Shown piece by piece: positions 52,208-59,849 of a stretch of 64,000 nucleotides of DNA. The first letter of the stretch is position 1, and each line of letters starts with the position of its first letter. The notes beneath the pieces are model-generated. The model saw nothing but the letters and a program-made list of their open reading frames with translations. It searched no databases and was not told the DNA's origin. The position numbers and the translations under genes are program-made. The stretch covers positions 124,001 through 188,000 of the forward strand of contig NZ_CABVIY010000008.1 in assembly GCF_902498195.1 (NCBI RefSeq), written 5' to 3'. This DNA is from Pseudomonas fluorescens. GTDB lineage: Bacteria; Pseudomonadota; Gammaproteobacteria; Pseudomonadales; Pseudomonadaceae.

Positions 52208-52897
52208 ATGGTTGGCAGGAGCATTCTGATCGTCGACGACGAAGCGCCCATTCGCGAAATGATCGCCGTTGCGTTGGAAATGGCCGGCTATGACTGCCTG
52301 GAGGCTGAGAACTCCCAGCAGGCCCACGCCATCATCGTCGACCGTAAGCCGGACCTGATCCTGCTCGACTGGATGCTGCCCGGCACATCCGGCATCGAGT
52401 TGGCCCGCCGCCTCAAGCGCGATGAGCTGACCGGGGATATCCCGATCATCATGCTCACGGCCAAGGGCGAAGAGGACAACAAGATCCAGGGCCTGGAAGT
52501 CGGCGCCGACGATTACATCACCAAACCCTTTTCCCCCCGTGAACTGGTTGCGCGCCTCAAAGCCGTACTGCGCCGTGCCGGGCCAAGCGATGGCGAGGCG
52601 CCGATCGAAGTCGGCGGCCTGTTGCTGGACCCGATCGGCCACCGCGTGACCATCGATGGCAAGCCGGCGGAAATGGGGCCGACCGAATACCGCCTGCTGC
52701 AATTCTTCATGACCCACCAGGAACGCGCCTACACCCGGGGCCAGTTGCTGGACCAGGTCTGGGGCGGCAACGTGTATGTCGAGGAGCGCACTGTCGACGT
52801 GCACATCCGTCGCCTGCGCAAAGCCCTCGGCGATGCCTACGAGAATCTGGTACAAACCGTGCGCGGCACCGGTTACCGCTTTTCCACGAAAGCCTGA
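52208..52897 (+). CDS. phoB: Phosphate regulon response regulator PhoB
   Basis: A 229-residue OmpR-family activator. Receiver domain (1-122) with acidic pair D10/D11, phosphoacceptor D54 in LLDWMLPGTSG and the switch lysine in TKPFSPRELVARL. Winged-helix domain (about 130-229) with DVHIRRLRKALGDAYENLVQ. It activates Pho box promoters when phosphate is low. A Pho box precedes it; phoR follows 45 bp later. Confidence 0.97.
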   Translation: MVGRSILIVDDEAPIREMIAVALEMAGYDCLEAENSQQAHAIIVDRKPDLILLDWMLPGTSGIELARRLKRDELTGDIPIIMLTAKGEEDNKIQGLEVGADDYITKPFSPRELVARLKAVLRRAGPSDGEAPIEVGGLLLDPIGHRVTIDGKPAEMGPTEYRLLQFFMTHQERAYTRGQLLDQVWGGNVYVEERTVDVHIRRLRKALGDAYENLVQTVRGTGYRFSTKA

Positions 52898-52942
52898 CCC
52901 GGACTTTTCCCGCTTTAGAAGTAGACAAGGACGCGCGCTCAA

Positions 52943-54265
52943 GTGAACCAAAACTGGCATGGCACCCTGATTCGCCACATGCTGCTGCTGGTCACCGCCT
53001 GCCTGGTGATCGGCCTGATCACCGGCTTTTACGGCTGGAGCCTCGCCGCGGGCCTGGGCCTTTACCTGGCCTGGACCCTCAAGCAACTGCTGCGCCTGCA
53101 CGAATGGCTGCGCCTGCACAAACCCGATGAAGCGCCGCCCGATGGCTACGGCTTGTGGGGCGAAGTGTTCGACAGCATCTATCACTTGCAACGTCGTGAC
53201 CAACGGGTGCGCGGGCGCCTGCAAGCGGTGATCGACCGGGTCCAGGAATCCACGGCGGCCCTCAAGGACGCGGTGGTCATGCTCGACACCGACGGCAACC
53301 TGGAATGGTGGAACCGCGCCGCCGAAACCCTGCTGGGCCTCAAAACCCCACAGGACAGCGGCCAACCGGTGACCAACCTGGTGCGTCATCCGCGCTTCAA
53401 GGAATATTTCGAGCAGGACAGCTACGCCGAACCGCTGGAAATCCCCTCGCCGACCAACGACCGGATGCGCATCCAGCTGTACATCACCCGCTACGGCAAT
53501 AACGAGCACCTGATGCTGGTGCGCGACGTCACGCGCATCCATCAGCTGGAACAGATGCGCAAGGACTTCATCGCCAACGTGTCCCATGAACTGCGCACGC
53601 CACTGACCGTGATTTGCGGCTACCTGGAAACCCTGCTCGACAACGTCGAGGAGGTGAACCCGCGCTGGACCCGCGCCCTGCAGCAAATGCAGCAACAGGG
53701 CGGGCGCATGCAAACCCTGCTCAATGACCTGCTGCTGCTGGCCAAACTGGAAGCCACCGATTACCCGTCGGACAACCAGCCGGTGGCCATCGACGGCTTG
53801 CTGCAATCGATCAAGAGCGATGCCCAACAACTGTCCGGGCAGAAAAACCAGAAAATCAGCCTCGAAGCCGACCCGACGATTCTGCTCAAGGGCAGCGAAG
53901 CGGAATTGCGCAGTGCGTTTTCCAATCTGGTGTTCAACGCCGTGAAGTACACCCAGGCCGATGGCAATATCCGCATTCGCTGGTGGGGCGATGAGCAAGG
54001 CGCGCACCTGAGCGTGCAAGATTCCGGGATCGGCATCGACAGCAAGCACCTGCCGCGCCTGACCGAACGCTTCTATCGCGTCGACTCCAGCCGCAATTCC
54101 AACACCGGTGGCACCGGGTTGGGCCTGGCGATCGTCAAGCACGTATTGCTGCGCCATCGCGCACGCATGGAAATCAGCAGCGTACCGGGCCACGGCAGTA
54201 CCTTTACCTGCCATTTCGCCCCGGCCCAGGTCAGCAAATCCCGGGTTATCAGCACCACTGACTGA
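52943..54265 (+). CDS. phoR: Phosphate regulon sensor histidine kinase PhoR
   Basis: A 440-residue membrane kinase starting at GTG. Two N-terminal membrane segments (about 10-29 and 33-50), a charged linker, a PAS domain (about 95-200), H-box with H215 in FIANVSHELRTPL, and an ATPase domain with N, G1 (QDSGIGI) and G2 (GGTGLGLAIVKHVLLRH) boxes. It has no large periplasmic sensor, as expected if it reads phosphate status through PhoU and the Pst transporter. Confidence 0.97.
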   Translation: MNQNWHGTLIRHMLLLVTACLVIGLITGFYGWSLAAGLGLYLAWTLKQLLRLHEWLRLHKPDEAPPDGYGLWGEVFDSIYHLQRRDQRVRGRLQAVIDRVQESTAALKDAVVMLDTDGNLEWWNRAAETLLGLKTPQDSGQPVTNLVRHPRFKEYFEQDSYAEPLEIPSPTNDRMRIQLYITRYGNNEHLMLVRDVTRIHQLEQMRKDFIANVSHELRTPLTVICGYLETLLDNVEEVNPRWTRALQQMQQQGGRMQTLLNDLLLLAKLEATDYPSDNQPVAIDGLLQSIKSDAQQLSGQKNQKISLEADPTILLKGSEAELRSAFSNLVFNAVKYTQADGNIRIRWWGDEQGAHLSVQDSGIGIDSKHLPRLTERFYRVDSSRNSNTGGTGLGLAIVKHVLLRHRARMEISSVPGHGSTFTCHFAPAQVSKSRVISTTD

Positions 54266-54297
54266 TACCGGCCAGCACGCGCCACTAGGCAATCGCC

Positions 54298-54350
54298 AAG
54301 TCAGCCGCTACATTGGCTGACTTGCGCCTGCACTTCAGGCGCACTTTTTT
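54298..54350 (+). terminator. Double hairpin terminator after phoR
   Basis: A stem AAGTCAGCC/GGCTGACTT (54298-54323) is followed immediately by GCGCCTG-CACTT-CAGGCGC and a T tract ending at 54350. The second is a standard terminator. Confidence 0.85.
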
Positions 54351-54388
54351 CTATCCCTTCGAATTCACGGAAACCGCAAAACTCCATC

Positions 54389-55729
54389 ATGGACCCTTCC
54401 CCTGGCTTGTCCCTCGCAACAATATTCGCCGACTTCGGCATGATTCTTTTTGCTCTGATCCTGGTGTTGCTCAACGGCTTTTTCGTTGCGGCGGAATTTG
54501 CCATGGTCAAATTGCGCTCGACCCGGGTCGAAGCCATCGCTGAACAACACGGCTGGCGCGGGCACATCCTGCGCACCGTGCACAGTCAGCTCGATGCGTA
54601 CCTCTCGGCGTGCCAATTGGGCATCACCCTGGCCTCCCTGGGCCTGGGCTGGGTGGGTGAACCGGCGTTCGCGCACCTGCTGGAACCGCTGCTGGAAACC
54701 ATCGGCGTGCAGTCGGCCGAAGTGGTCAAGGCCGTGTCGTTCTTTACCGCGTTCTTCATCATTTCCTACCTGCACATCGTGGTCGGCGAACTGGCCCCGA
54801 AATCCTGGGCCATCCGCAAGCCGGAACTGCTGTCGCTGTGGACCGCCGTGCCGCTGTACCTGTTCTATTGGGCCATGTACCCGGCCATTTACCTGCTCAA
54901 CGCCAGCGCCAACCAGATCCTGCGCATCGCAGGACAAGGTGAACCCGGCCCGCACCACGAGCACCATTACAGCCGTGAAGAACTGAAACTGATCCTGCAC
55001 TCCAGCCGTGGCCAGGACCCGAGCGACCAGGGCATGCGCGTATTGGCCTCGGCGGTGGAAATGGGCGAACTGGAAGTGGTCGACTGGGCCAACTCCCGTG
55101 AAGACCTGGTGACCCTGGAGTTCAACGCACCGCTCAAGGAAATCCTGGCGATGTTCCGTCGCCACAAGTTCAGCCGTTATCCGGTGTACGACAGCGAACG
55201 CCAGGAGTTCGTCGGCCTGCTGCACATCAAGGACCTGTTGCTGGAACTGGCGGCCCTGGACCACATTCCCGAGTCGTTCAACCTCGCCGAACTGACCCGC
55301 CCGCTAGAGCGCGTGTCCCGGCACATGCCGCTGTCGCAACTGCTGGAGCAGTTCCGCAAGGGCGGCTCGCACTTCGCGGTGGTTGAAGAGGCCGACGGCA
55401 ACATCATCGGCTACCTGACCATGGAAGACGTGCTGGAAGTGCTGGTGGGCGACATTCAGGACGAACACCGCAAGGCCGAGCGCGGCATCCTCGCGTACCA
55501 GCCGGGCAAGTTGCTGGTGCGTGGTGATACGCCGCTGTTCAAGGTCGAGCGGCTGCTGGGGATCGATCTGGACCACGTGGAGGCCGAAACCCTCGCCGGG
55601 CTGGTCTACGACAGCCTCAAACGGGTGCCGGAAGAGGAAGAAGTGCTGGAAGTCGAGGGCCTGCGGATCATCATCAAGAAGATGAAAGGGCCGAAGATTG
55701 TGCTGGCCAAGGTGTTGATGCTCGACTGA
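54389..55729 (+). CDS. CNNM/CBS-domain membrane protein (hemolysin C family)
   Basis: A 446-residue protein: an N-terminal DUF21/CNNM transmembrane domain (about 1-200; FALILVLLNGFFVAAEFAMV, then KLRSTRVEAI), two CBS domains (about 215-335), and a C-terminal CorC_HlyC domain (about 350-440). Members are implicated in magnesium or cobalt efflux; the hemolysin name is historical. It corresponds by position to PA5362. It is separated from phoR by a terminator. Confidence 0.9.
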   Translation: MDPSPGLSLATIFADFGMILFALILVLLNGFFVAAEFAMVKLRSTRVEAIAEQHGWRGHILRTVHSQLDAYLSACQLGITLASLGLGWVGEPAFAHLLEPLLETIGVQSAEVVKAVSFFTAFFIISYLHIVVGELAPKSWAIRKPELLSLWTAVPLYLFYWAMYPAIYLLNASANQILRIAGQGEPGPHHEHHYSREELKLILHSSRGQDPSDQGMRVLASAVEMGELEVVDWANSREDLVTLEFNAPLKEILAMFRRHKFSRYPVYDSERQEFVGLLHIKDLLLELAALDHIPESFNLAELTRPLERVSRHMPLSQLLEQFRKGGSHFAVVEEADGNIIGYLTMEDVLEVLVGDIQDEHRKAERGILAYQPGKLLVRGDTPLFKVERLLGIDLDHVEAETLAGLVYDSLKRVPEEEEVLEVEGLRIIIKKMKGPKIVLAKVLMLD

Positions 55730-55755
55730 TCCAATGATCTGAATCGGCGTCGCAC

Positions 55756-55824
55756 CCTTCGCGAGCAAGCCCGCTCCCACATTGGAATGCATTTCAAATG
55801 TGGGAGCGGGCTTGCTCGCGAAGG
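55756..55824. repeat. REP pair, GTGGGAGCGGGCTTGCTCGC class (compact)
   Basis: Two perfect complementary units around a short centre that is itself palindromic (ATTGGAATGCATTTCAAAT), so the whole 69 bases can fold as one long hairpin. Between convergent CNNM and M23-like genes. Confidence 0.92.
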
Positions 55825-55843
55825 CGTCAGCTCGAACAACACC

Positions 55844-56740
55844 TCACGGCTTGCCCAACGCAAAGTTGGGCAACGCCCCCACCGGCTGTTTGAACCGGTA
55901 CGGAATCGACACCAGCCCCATCCCGGTGTTGCGCTGCACCACGAAGTGCAAGTGCGGCCCACTGCTGTTGCCGGTGTTGCCCGACAATGCCAGCGCACTG
56001 CCCACCGCCACCCGCTGCCCCTCACGAACGCTGACCGAGCCTTTTTTCAGGTGCAGGTACACGCCCATGGTCCCGTCATCGTGCAGCACCCGCACGAAGT
56101 TGCCCGAGGGGTCGGTGCCGCGTCCCGTCTGGCTGTTTTCGGTTTTGACCACGACCCCGCCACGGGCGGCGATGATCGGCGTGCCTTCGGGCATGGCGAT
56201 GTCCATGGCGTAACGGTTCTTCGGCCCATAGTGGCTGTATTGGCCATTGGCGCCCTGGCTCAGGCGAAACGGTCCACCTCGCCAGGGAAACGGGTATTGA
56301 TAGGCCATGGCGGACCCTGACGGGTCGCCCAGGGAGTATTTGAGCCTGGGCATGTAGGCCAGCGGCCTCCCAGCCTGCTTCGCCGTCAGCTGCACCAGGC
56401 GGATGCTGCTGCGCAGCGGCATGACCCGTCTTATCGGCCGGCTCGGCACGCCGTCGGCATTCTTCACCCCGGCGAAGCTCAGTTCGATCTCCACCGGCGC
56501 ATACAGGTCATTGCGCACATACACGCTGTCCACGCCGTCCTTCTTCATGATGACGAAGTAAACCTGACGTTCAAGGTGCTCGACCATGCGGTCCTGGAAG
56601 GTGAACACTTTGGCGCCTTTGCTCGGGCGGTCGCTGTAGGAGACCACGCCATTGGCGTCGGTGGACTTGTAGATGGTCATGGCCACGGCCGAGGTGGAGG
56701 CCATCAGAAGACCACAGAGAAAAAGCAGGCGCGCGAGCAT
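55844..56740 (-). CDS. DUF4124-M23 family protein, possibly inactive peptidase
   Basis: A 298-residue exported protein: signal peptide MLARLLFLCGLLMASTSAVA, a DUF4124-like domain (about 21-60; TIYKSTDANGVVSYSDRPSK), and a C-terminal M23 (LytM-like) domain (about 160-290). The M23 end motif GPHLHFVV is present, but the first zinc motif reads NRYAMD180: the position for histidine, four before the aspartate, is R176. It may therefore be a non-catalytic peptidoglycan-binding member or use a shifted ligand. It corresponds to PA5363. Confidence 0.85.
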   Translation of the reverse strand: MLARLLFLCGLLMASTSAVAMTIYKSTDANGVVSYSDRPSKGAKVFTFQDRMVEHLERQVYFVIMKKDGVDSVYVRNDLYAPVEIELSFAGVKNADGVPSRPIRRVMPLRSSIRLVQLTAKQAGRPLAYMPRLKYSLGDPSGSAMAYQYPFPWRGGPFRLSQGANGQYSHYGPKNRYAMDIAMPEGTPIIAARGGVVVKTENSQTGRGTDPSGNFVRVLHDDGTMGVYLHLKKGSVSVREGQRVAVGSALALSGNTGNSSGPHLHFVVQRNTGMGLVSIPYRFKQPVGALPNFALGKP

Positions 56741-56858
56741 GGGCGGGTGTCTGTCGAGTGAGGCCTGGGATTGAGCCTAGCAGCTGCAATGGACCCGGAG
56801 AGTCGGCAGATGTTTCAAGACGGGAGCGTCAAGGGGATGTGTGGTGAAGGTGATGGCC

Positions 56859-56925
56859 CCTTCGCGAGCAAGCCCGCTCCCACAGGGTTTACGCCAAACC
56901 TGTGGGAGCGGGCTTGCTCGCGAAG
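56859..56925. repeat. REP pair, GTGGGAGCGGGCTTGCTCGC class (compact)
   Basis: Two perfect complementary units with a short centre (GGGTTTACGCCAAACC), lying between the response regulator stop and the M23-like start, which are in tandem. Confidence 0.92.
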
Positions 56926-56948
56926 ACGGACTGACAGGCGAAACGGTA

Positions 56949-57869
56949 TCAAGCGCCTGGAATGAAGTGCTTCTGCGCTGTACCCCGGGCAATCAATCGC
57001 GAAATGTAATCAAGCTTCTGCGCGTCCTGGTCGACGAAGCGGAAGGTCAGTTGCAGCCATTCGCTGTCAGGCTTTTGCTCATGCGCGACGATGGCGTGCA
57101 GGTAACCGTTGAGACGCGCGGTCTCGGCGCTTTCGCCCTGTTCCAGGTCAAGCACGGCGCTGTCGAGTACCTGCGGCAAGGTCTCGGCCCGTTTGACCAC
57201 CAGCAGCGCTTCCTTGAGGCTCAACGCCTTGATCACGCATTGCTGGATGCCGTTCGGCAAGCGCAACTGGCCCTGGCCACGCCCTCCCCCGGCGGCCGCA
57301 GCGGCGACCGGTGCCTTGACGGGCGGGCTGTTGAGCAAACCACCGCGGGCTTGGGCGGCGGCCGCAGCAGGCGCCGGCGCAGTGGGGGCGACCACGGCCG
57401 CCTTGCCACCGGTCAACGCATTCAGGGAGTCGTTGCCGAACGCCGAGCTGGTCTTGGTGTTGGCCGTGTTCATCAGGGAGTCGAGCTTGCCGACCTTGTG
57501 CAGCGCCTGCTTGACCTTGGTGATCAGTTGCTCGTTGGTGAACGGCTTGCTGACGTAGCCCGATACCCCGGCCTGGATGGCCTGGACGACGTTCTCCTTG
57601 TCGCCGCGACTGGTGACCATGACAAAGGGCATGCCCTTGAGGTTGTCCTGCTCACGACACCAGGTCAGCAGTTCCAGGCCGGACATTTCCGGCATTTCCC
57701 AATCGCACAGGACCAGGTCGAACGCTTCCCGTGCCAGCATGGCCTGCGCCTTTCTGCCGTTGACCGCGTCTTCGATCCGCATGCCCGGGAAGTAGTTACG
57801 CAGGCATTTTTTCACCAGGTCACGAATGAACGAGGCATCGTCCACGACCAACACACTGACCTTACTCAT
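56949..57869 (-). CDS. Response regulator with a PilZ-like C-terminal domain
   Basis: A 306-residue protein. Receiver domain (1-122) with acidic pair D10/D11 and phosphoacceptor D56 in LVLCDWEMPEMSG. An alanine/proline-rich linker follows (about 150-200). The C-terminal domain (about 205-306) ends in FRFVDQDAQKLDYISRLIA, resembling the end of PilZ domains, but the usual RxxxR c-di-GMP motif is not visible. The start at 57869 (MSKVSVLVVDDASF) is the family start. It corresponds to PA5364, between pho genes. Confidence 0.85.
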   Translation of the reverse strand: MSKVSVLVVDDASFIRDLVKKCLRNYFPGMRIEDAVNGRKAQAMLAREAFDLVLCDWEMPEMSGLELLTWCREQDNLKGMPFVMVTSRGDKENVVQAIQAGVSGYVSKPFTNEQLITKVKQALHKVGKLDSLMNTANTKTSSAFGNDSLNALTGGKAAVVAPTAPAPAAAAAQARGGLLNSPPVKAPVAAAAAGGGRGQGQLRLPNGIQQCVIKALSLKEALLVVKRAETLPQVLDSAVLDLEQGESAETARLNGYLHAIVAHEQKPDSEWLQLTFRFVDQDAQKLDYISRLIARGTAQKHFIPGA

Positions 57870-57994
57870 CCCTAACCCCTTTAAAAAATCCCGGCAAGCA
57901 TACCGCTTTGCTGATGGCACATTGCCAAAAACCTTCAGTCACGCCGGGACTTTTCGTTCGCGGGTGCTGCCTTTCGAATTCGTGTGCCACAAAC

Positions 57995-58022
57995 AAAAAC
58001 GCCCGGCCAAAGGGCCGGGCGC
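57995..58022 (-). terminator. Rho-independent terminator of the pst-phoU operon
   Basis: GCGCCCGGCCC-TTT-GGCCGGGCG-TTTTT on the minus strand, 14 bases past the phoU stop. Confidence 0.88.
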
Positions 58023-58036
58023 GTCCTGGGGCAACC

Positions 58037-58798
58037 TTACTTATCGTCAGCTTTGCCCGGAACATTAGCGGTTTCGCCGCTTGTTCCTTCAACTTCTTCC
58101 TTCATGCGCTTGAGGCCCAGGTGACGCACGTCGGTGCCGCGTACCAGATAGATCACCAGCTCCGAAATATTGCGCGCGTGGTCGCCGATGCGCTCCAGCG
58201 AACGCAGTACCCAGATGATGCTCAAGACCCGCGAGATAGAGCGTGGGTCTTCCATCATGTAGGTCGCCAGCTCGCGCAGGGCGGTCTTGTATTCACGGTC
58301 GATGATCTTGTCGTACTGCGCCACCGACAATGCCAGGTCGGCGTCGAAACGGGCGAAGGCGTCCAGGGCATCGCGCACCATGTTGCGCACCTGGTCGCCG
58401 ATGTGGCGAACCTCGACGTAACCGCGCGGCGCTTCGCCTTCTTCGCACAACTGGATGGCGCGACGGGCGATCTTGGTCGCTTCGTCACCGATGCGTTCCA
58501 GGTCGATCACCGATTTGGAAATGCTGATGATCAGGCGCAAGTCGGATGCCGCTGGCTGACGACGGGCCAGAATGCGCAGGCATTCTTCGTCGATGTTGCG
58601 TTCCATCTGGTTGATCTGGTCGTCGATCTCGCGCACCTGCTGGGCCAGGCCCGAGTCGGCCTCGATCAGCGCGGTCACCGCGTCGTTAACCTGTTTCTCG
58701 ACCAGCCCGCCCATGGCCAGGAGGTGGCTGCGCACCTCCTCAAGCTCGGCGTTGAACTGCTGGGAGATGTGGTGGGTAAGGCCTTCTTTACTAATCAT
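58037..58798 (-). CDS. phoU: Phosphate signalling protein PhoU
   Basis: A 253-residue helical protein with two PhoU domains (about 20-105 and 125-215), each with an E/DxxxD metal motif (as in EIDDQINQMERNIDEEC). It links the Pst transporter with PhoR and keeps the regulon off in phosphate-rich conditions. The acidic, proline-poor C-terminal tail (EEVEGTSGETANVPGKADDK) is longer than in E. coli. It follows pstB by 71 bp and ends the operon at a terminator. Confidence 0.97.
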   Translation of the reverse strand: MISKEGLTHHISQQFNAELEEVRSHLLAMGGLVEKQVNDAVTALIEADSGLAQQVREIDDQINQMERNIDEECLRILARRQPAASDLRLIISISKSVIDLERIGDEATKIARRAIQLCEEGEAPRGYVEVRHIGDQVRNMVRDALDAFARFDADLALSVAQYDKIIDREYKTALRELATYMMEDPRSISRVLSIIWVLRSLERIGDHARNISELVIYLVRGTDVRHLGLKRMKEEVEGTSGETANVPGKADDK

Positions 58799-58869
58799 GT
58801 TGGCGTCCTTGGAGCGTCCGGTAAGGTGCGGTGGACCGCAGCGTCAGTTCAGTGAGCAACAACAGCTTC

Positions 58870-59703
58870 CTAGCCGTAGCGACCGGTAATGTAGTCTTCG
58901 GTCTGCTTCTTCGCCGGATTGGTGAACAAGGTGTCGGTGTCGCCAAACTCCACCAGTTTGCCCATGTACATGAACGCCGTGTAGTCGGATACCCGCGCGG
59001 CCTGTTGCATGTTGTGCGTCACGATGACGATGGTGAACTTGGATTTCAGTTCGTAGATCAGCTCTTCGACTTTCAGCGTCGAGATCGGGTCGAGTGCCGA
59101 GCACGGCTCATCGAGCAGCAGCACTTCCGGCTCCACGGCGATGGTGCGCGCAATGACCAGACGTTGCTGCTGGCCACCGGACAGGCCCAGTGCCGACTCG
59201 TGCAGACGGTCCTTGACCTCGTCCCACAGCGCCGCGCCTTTCAACGCCCACTCGACGGCTTCGTCGAGCACGCGCTTTTTGTTGATGCCCTGGATACGCA
59301 GGCCGTAGACCACGTTCTCGTAGATGGTTTTCGGGAACGGGTTCGGCTTCTGGAACACCATGCCGACGCGACGGCGCAGCTCGGCAACGTCCTCGCCCTT
59401 GCGGTAGATGTTGTTGCCGTACAGGTTGATCGCGCCTTCGACGCGGCAGCCATCCACCAAGTCGTTCATGCGGTTGAAGGTACGCAGCAGCGTGGACTTG
59501 CCGCAGCCGGACGGGCCGATGAAGGCGGTCACGCGCTGTTTCGGAATGTTCAGGCTGACGTCGTACAGCGCTTGTTTCTCGCCGTAGAACAGGCTCAGGC
59601 CAGGCACTTCGATGGCCACGGTTTCCTGCTCAAGGTTCAGGCTCTGTTTGTCGCGACCCAGGGCCGACATGTTGATGCCGTGGGTATGTGCTTCGTGCTG
59701 CAT
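58870..59703 (-). CDS. pstB: Phosphate ABC transporter ATP-binding protein PstB
   Basis: A 277-residue ATPase. Walker A FIGPSGCGKSTLLRTFNRM, signature LGLSGGQQQRLVIARTIAV, Walker B VLLLDEPCSALDP. GGGAG lies upstream of the start MQHEAHTHGINMSALG. An N-terminal extension of about 25 residues precedes the usual start of the fold. Separated from pstA by 146 bp with a REP pair in it. Confidence 0.97.
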   Translation of the reverse strand: MQHEAHTHGINMSALGRDKQSLNLEQETVAIEVPGLSLFYGEKQALYDVSLNIPKQRVTAFIGPSGCGKSTLLRTFNRMNDLVDGCRVEGAINLYGNNIYRKGEDVAELRRRVGMVFQKPNPFPKTIYENVVYGLRIQGINKKRVLDEAVEWALKGAALWDEVKDRLHESALGLSGGQQQRLVIARTIAVEPEVLLLDEPCSALDPISTLKVEELIYELKSKFTIVIVTHNMQQAARVSDYTAFMYMGKLVEFGDTDTLFTNPAKKQTEDYITGRYG

Positions 59704-59740
59704 GGGAGGCTCCCTGTGCTGACAAATTCGGTTCAGTTTT

Positions 59741-59827
59741 TGTGGGAGCCAGCCTGCTGGCGATGCTAGCGACGCGGTTTAACTCTGAAACCGCGGTGAT
59801 GGCATCGCCAGCAGGCTGGCTCCCACA
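59741..59827. repeat. REP pair, GTGGGAGCCAGCCTGCTGGC class, inside the pst operon
   Basis: Arms TGTGGGAGCCAGCCTGCTGG and its complement, with a further inverted centre CCGCGG/GCGGTTTAACTC-like. It is the only member of this class in the window and the only REP inside an operon, between pstA and pstB. Confidence 0.88.
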
Positions 59828-59849
59828 TAGAAATCATTGCTGTTGGAAA

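Noticed and set aside
52166..54292. 708-codon minus-strand frame opposite phoB-phoR
   Set aside because: Spans two genuine genes and the phoB ribosome site; no family resemblance.
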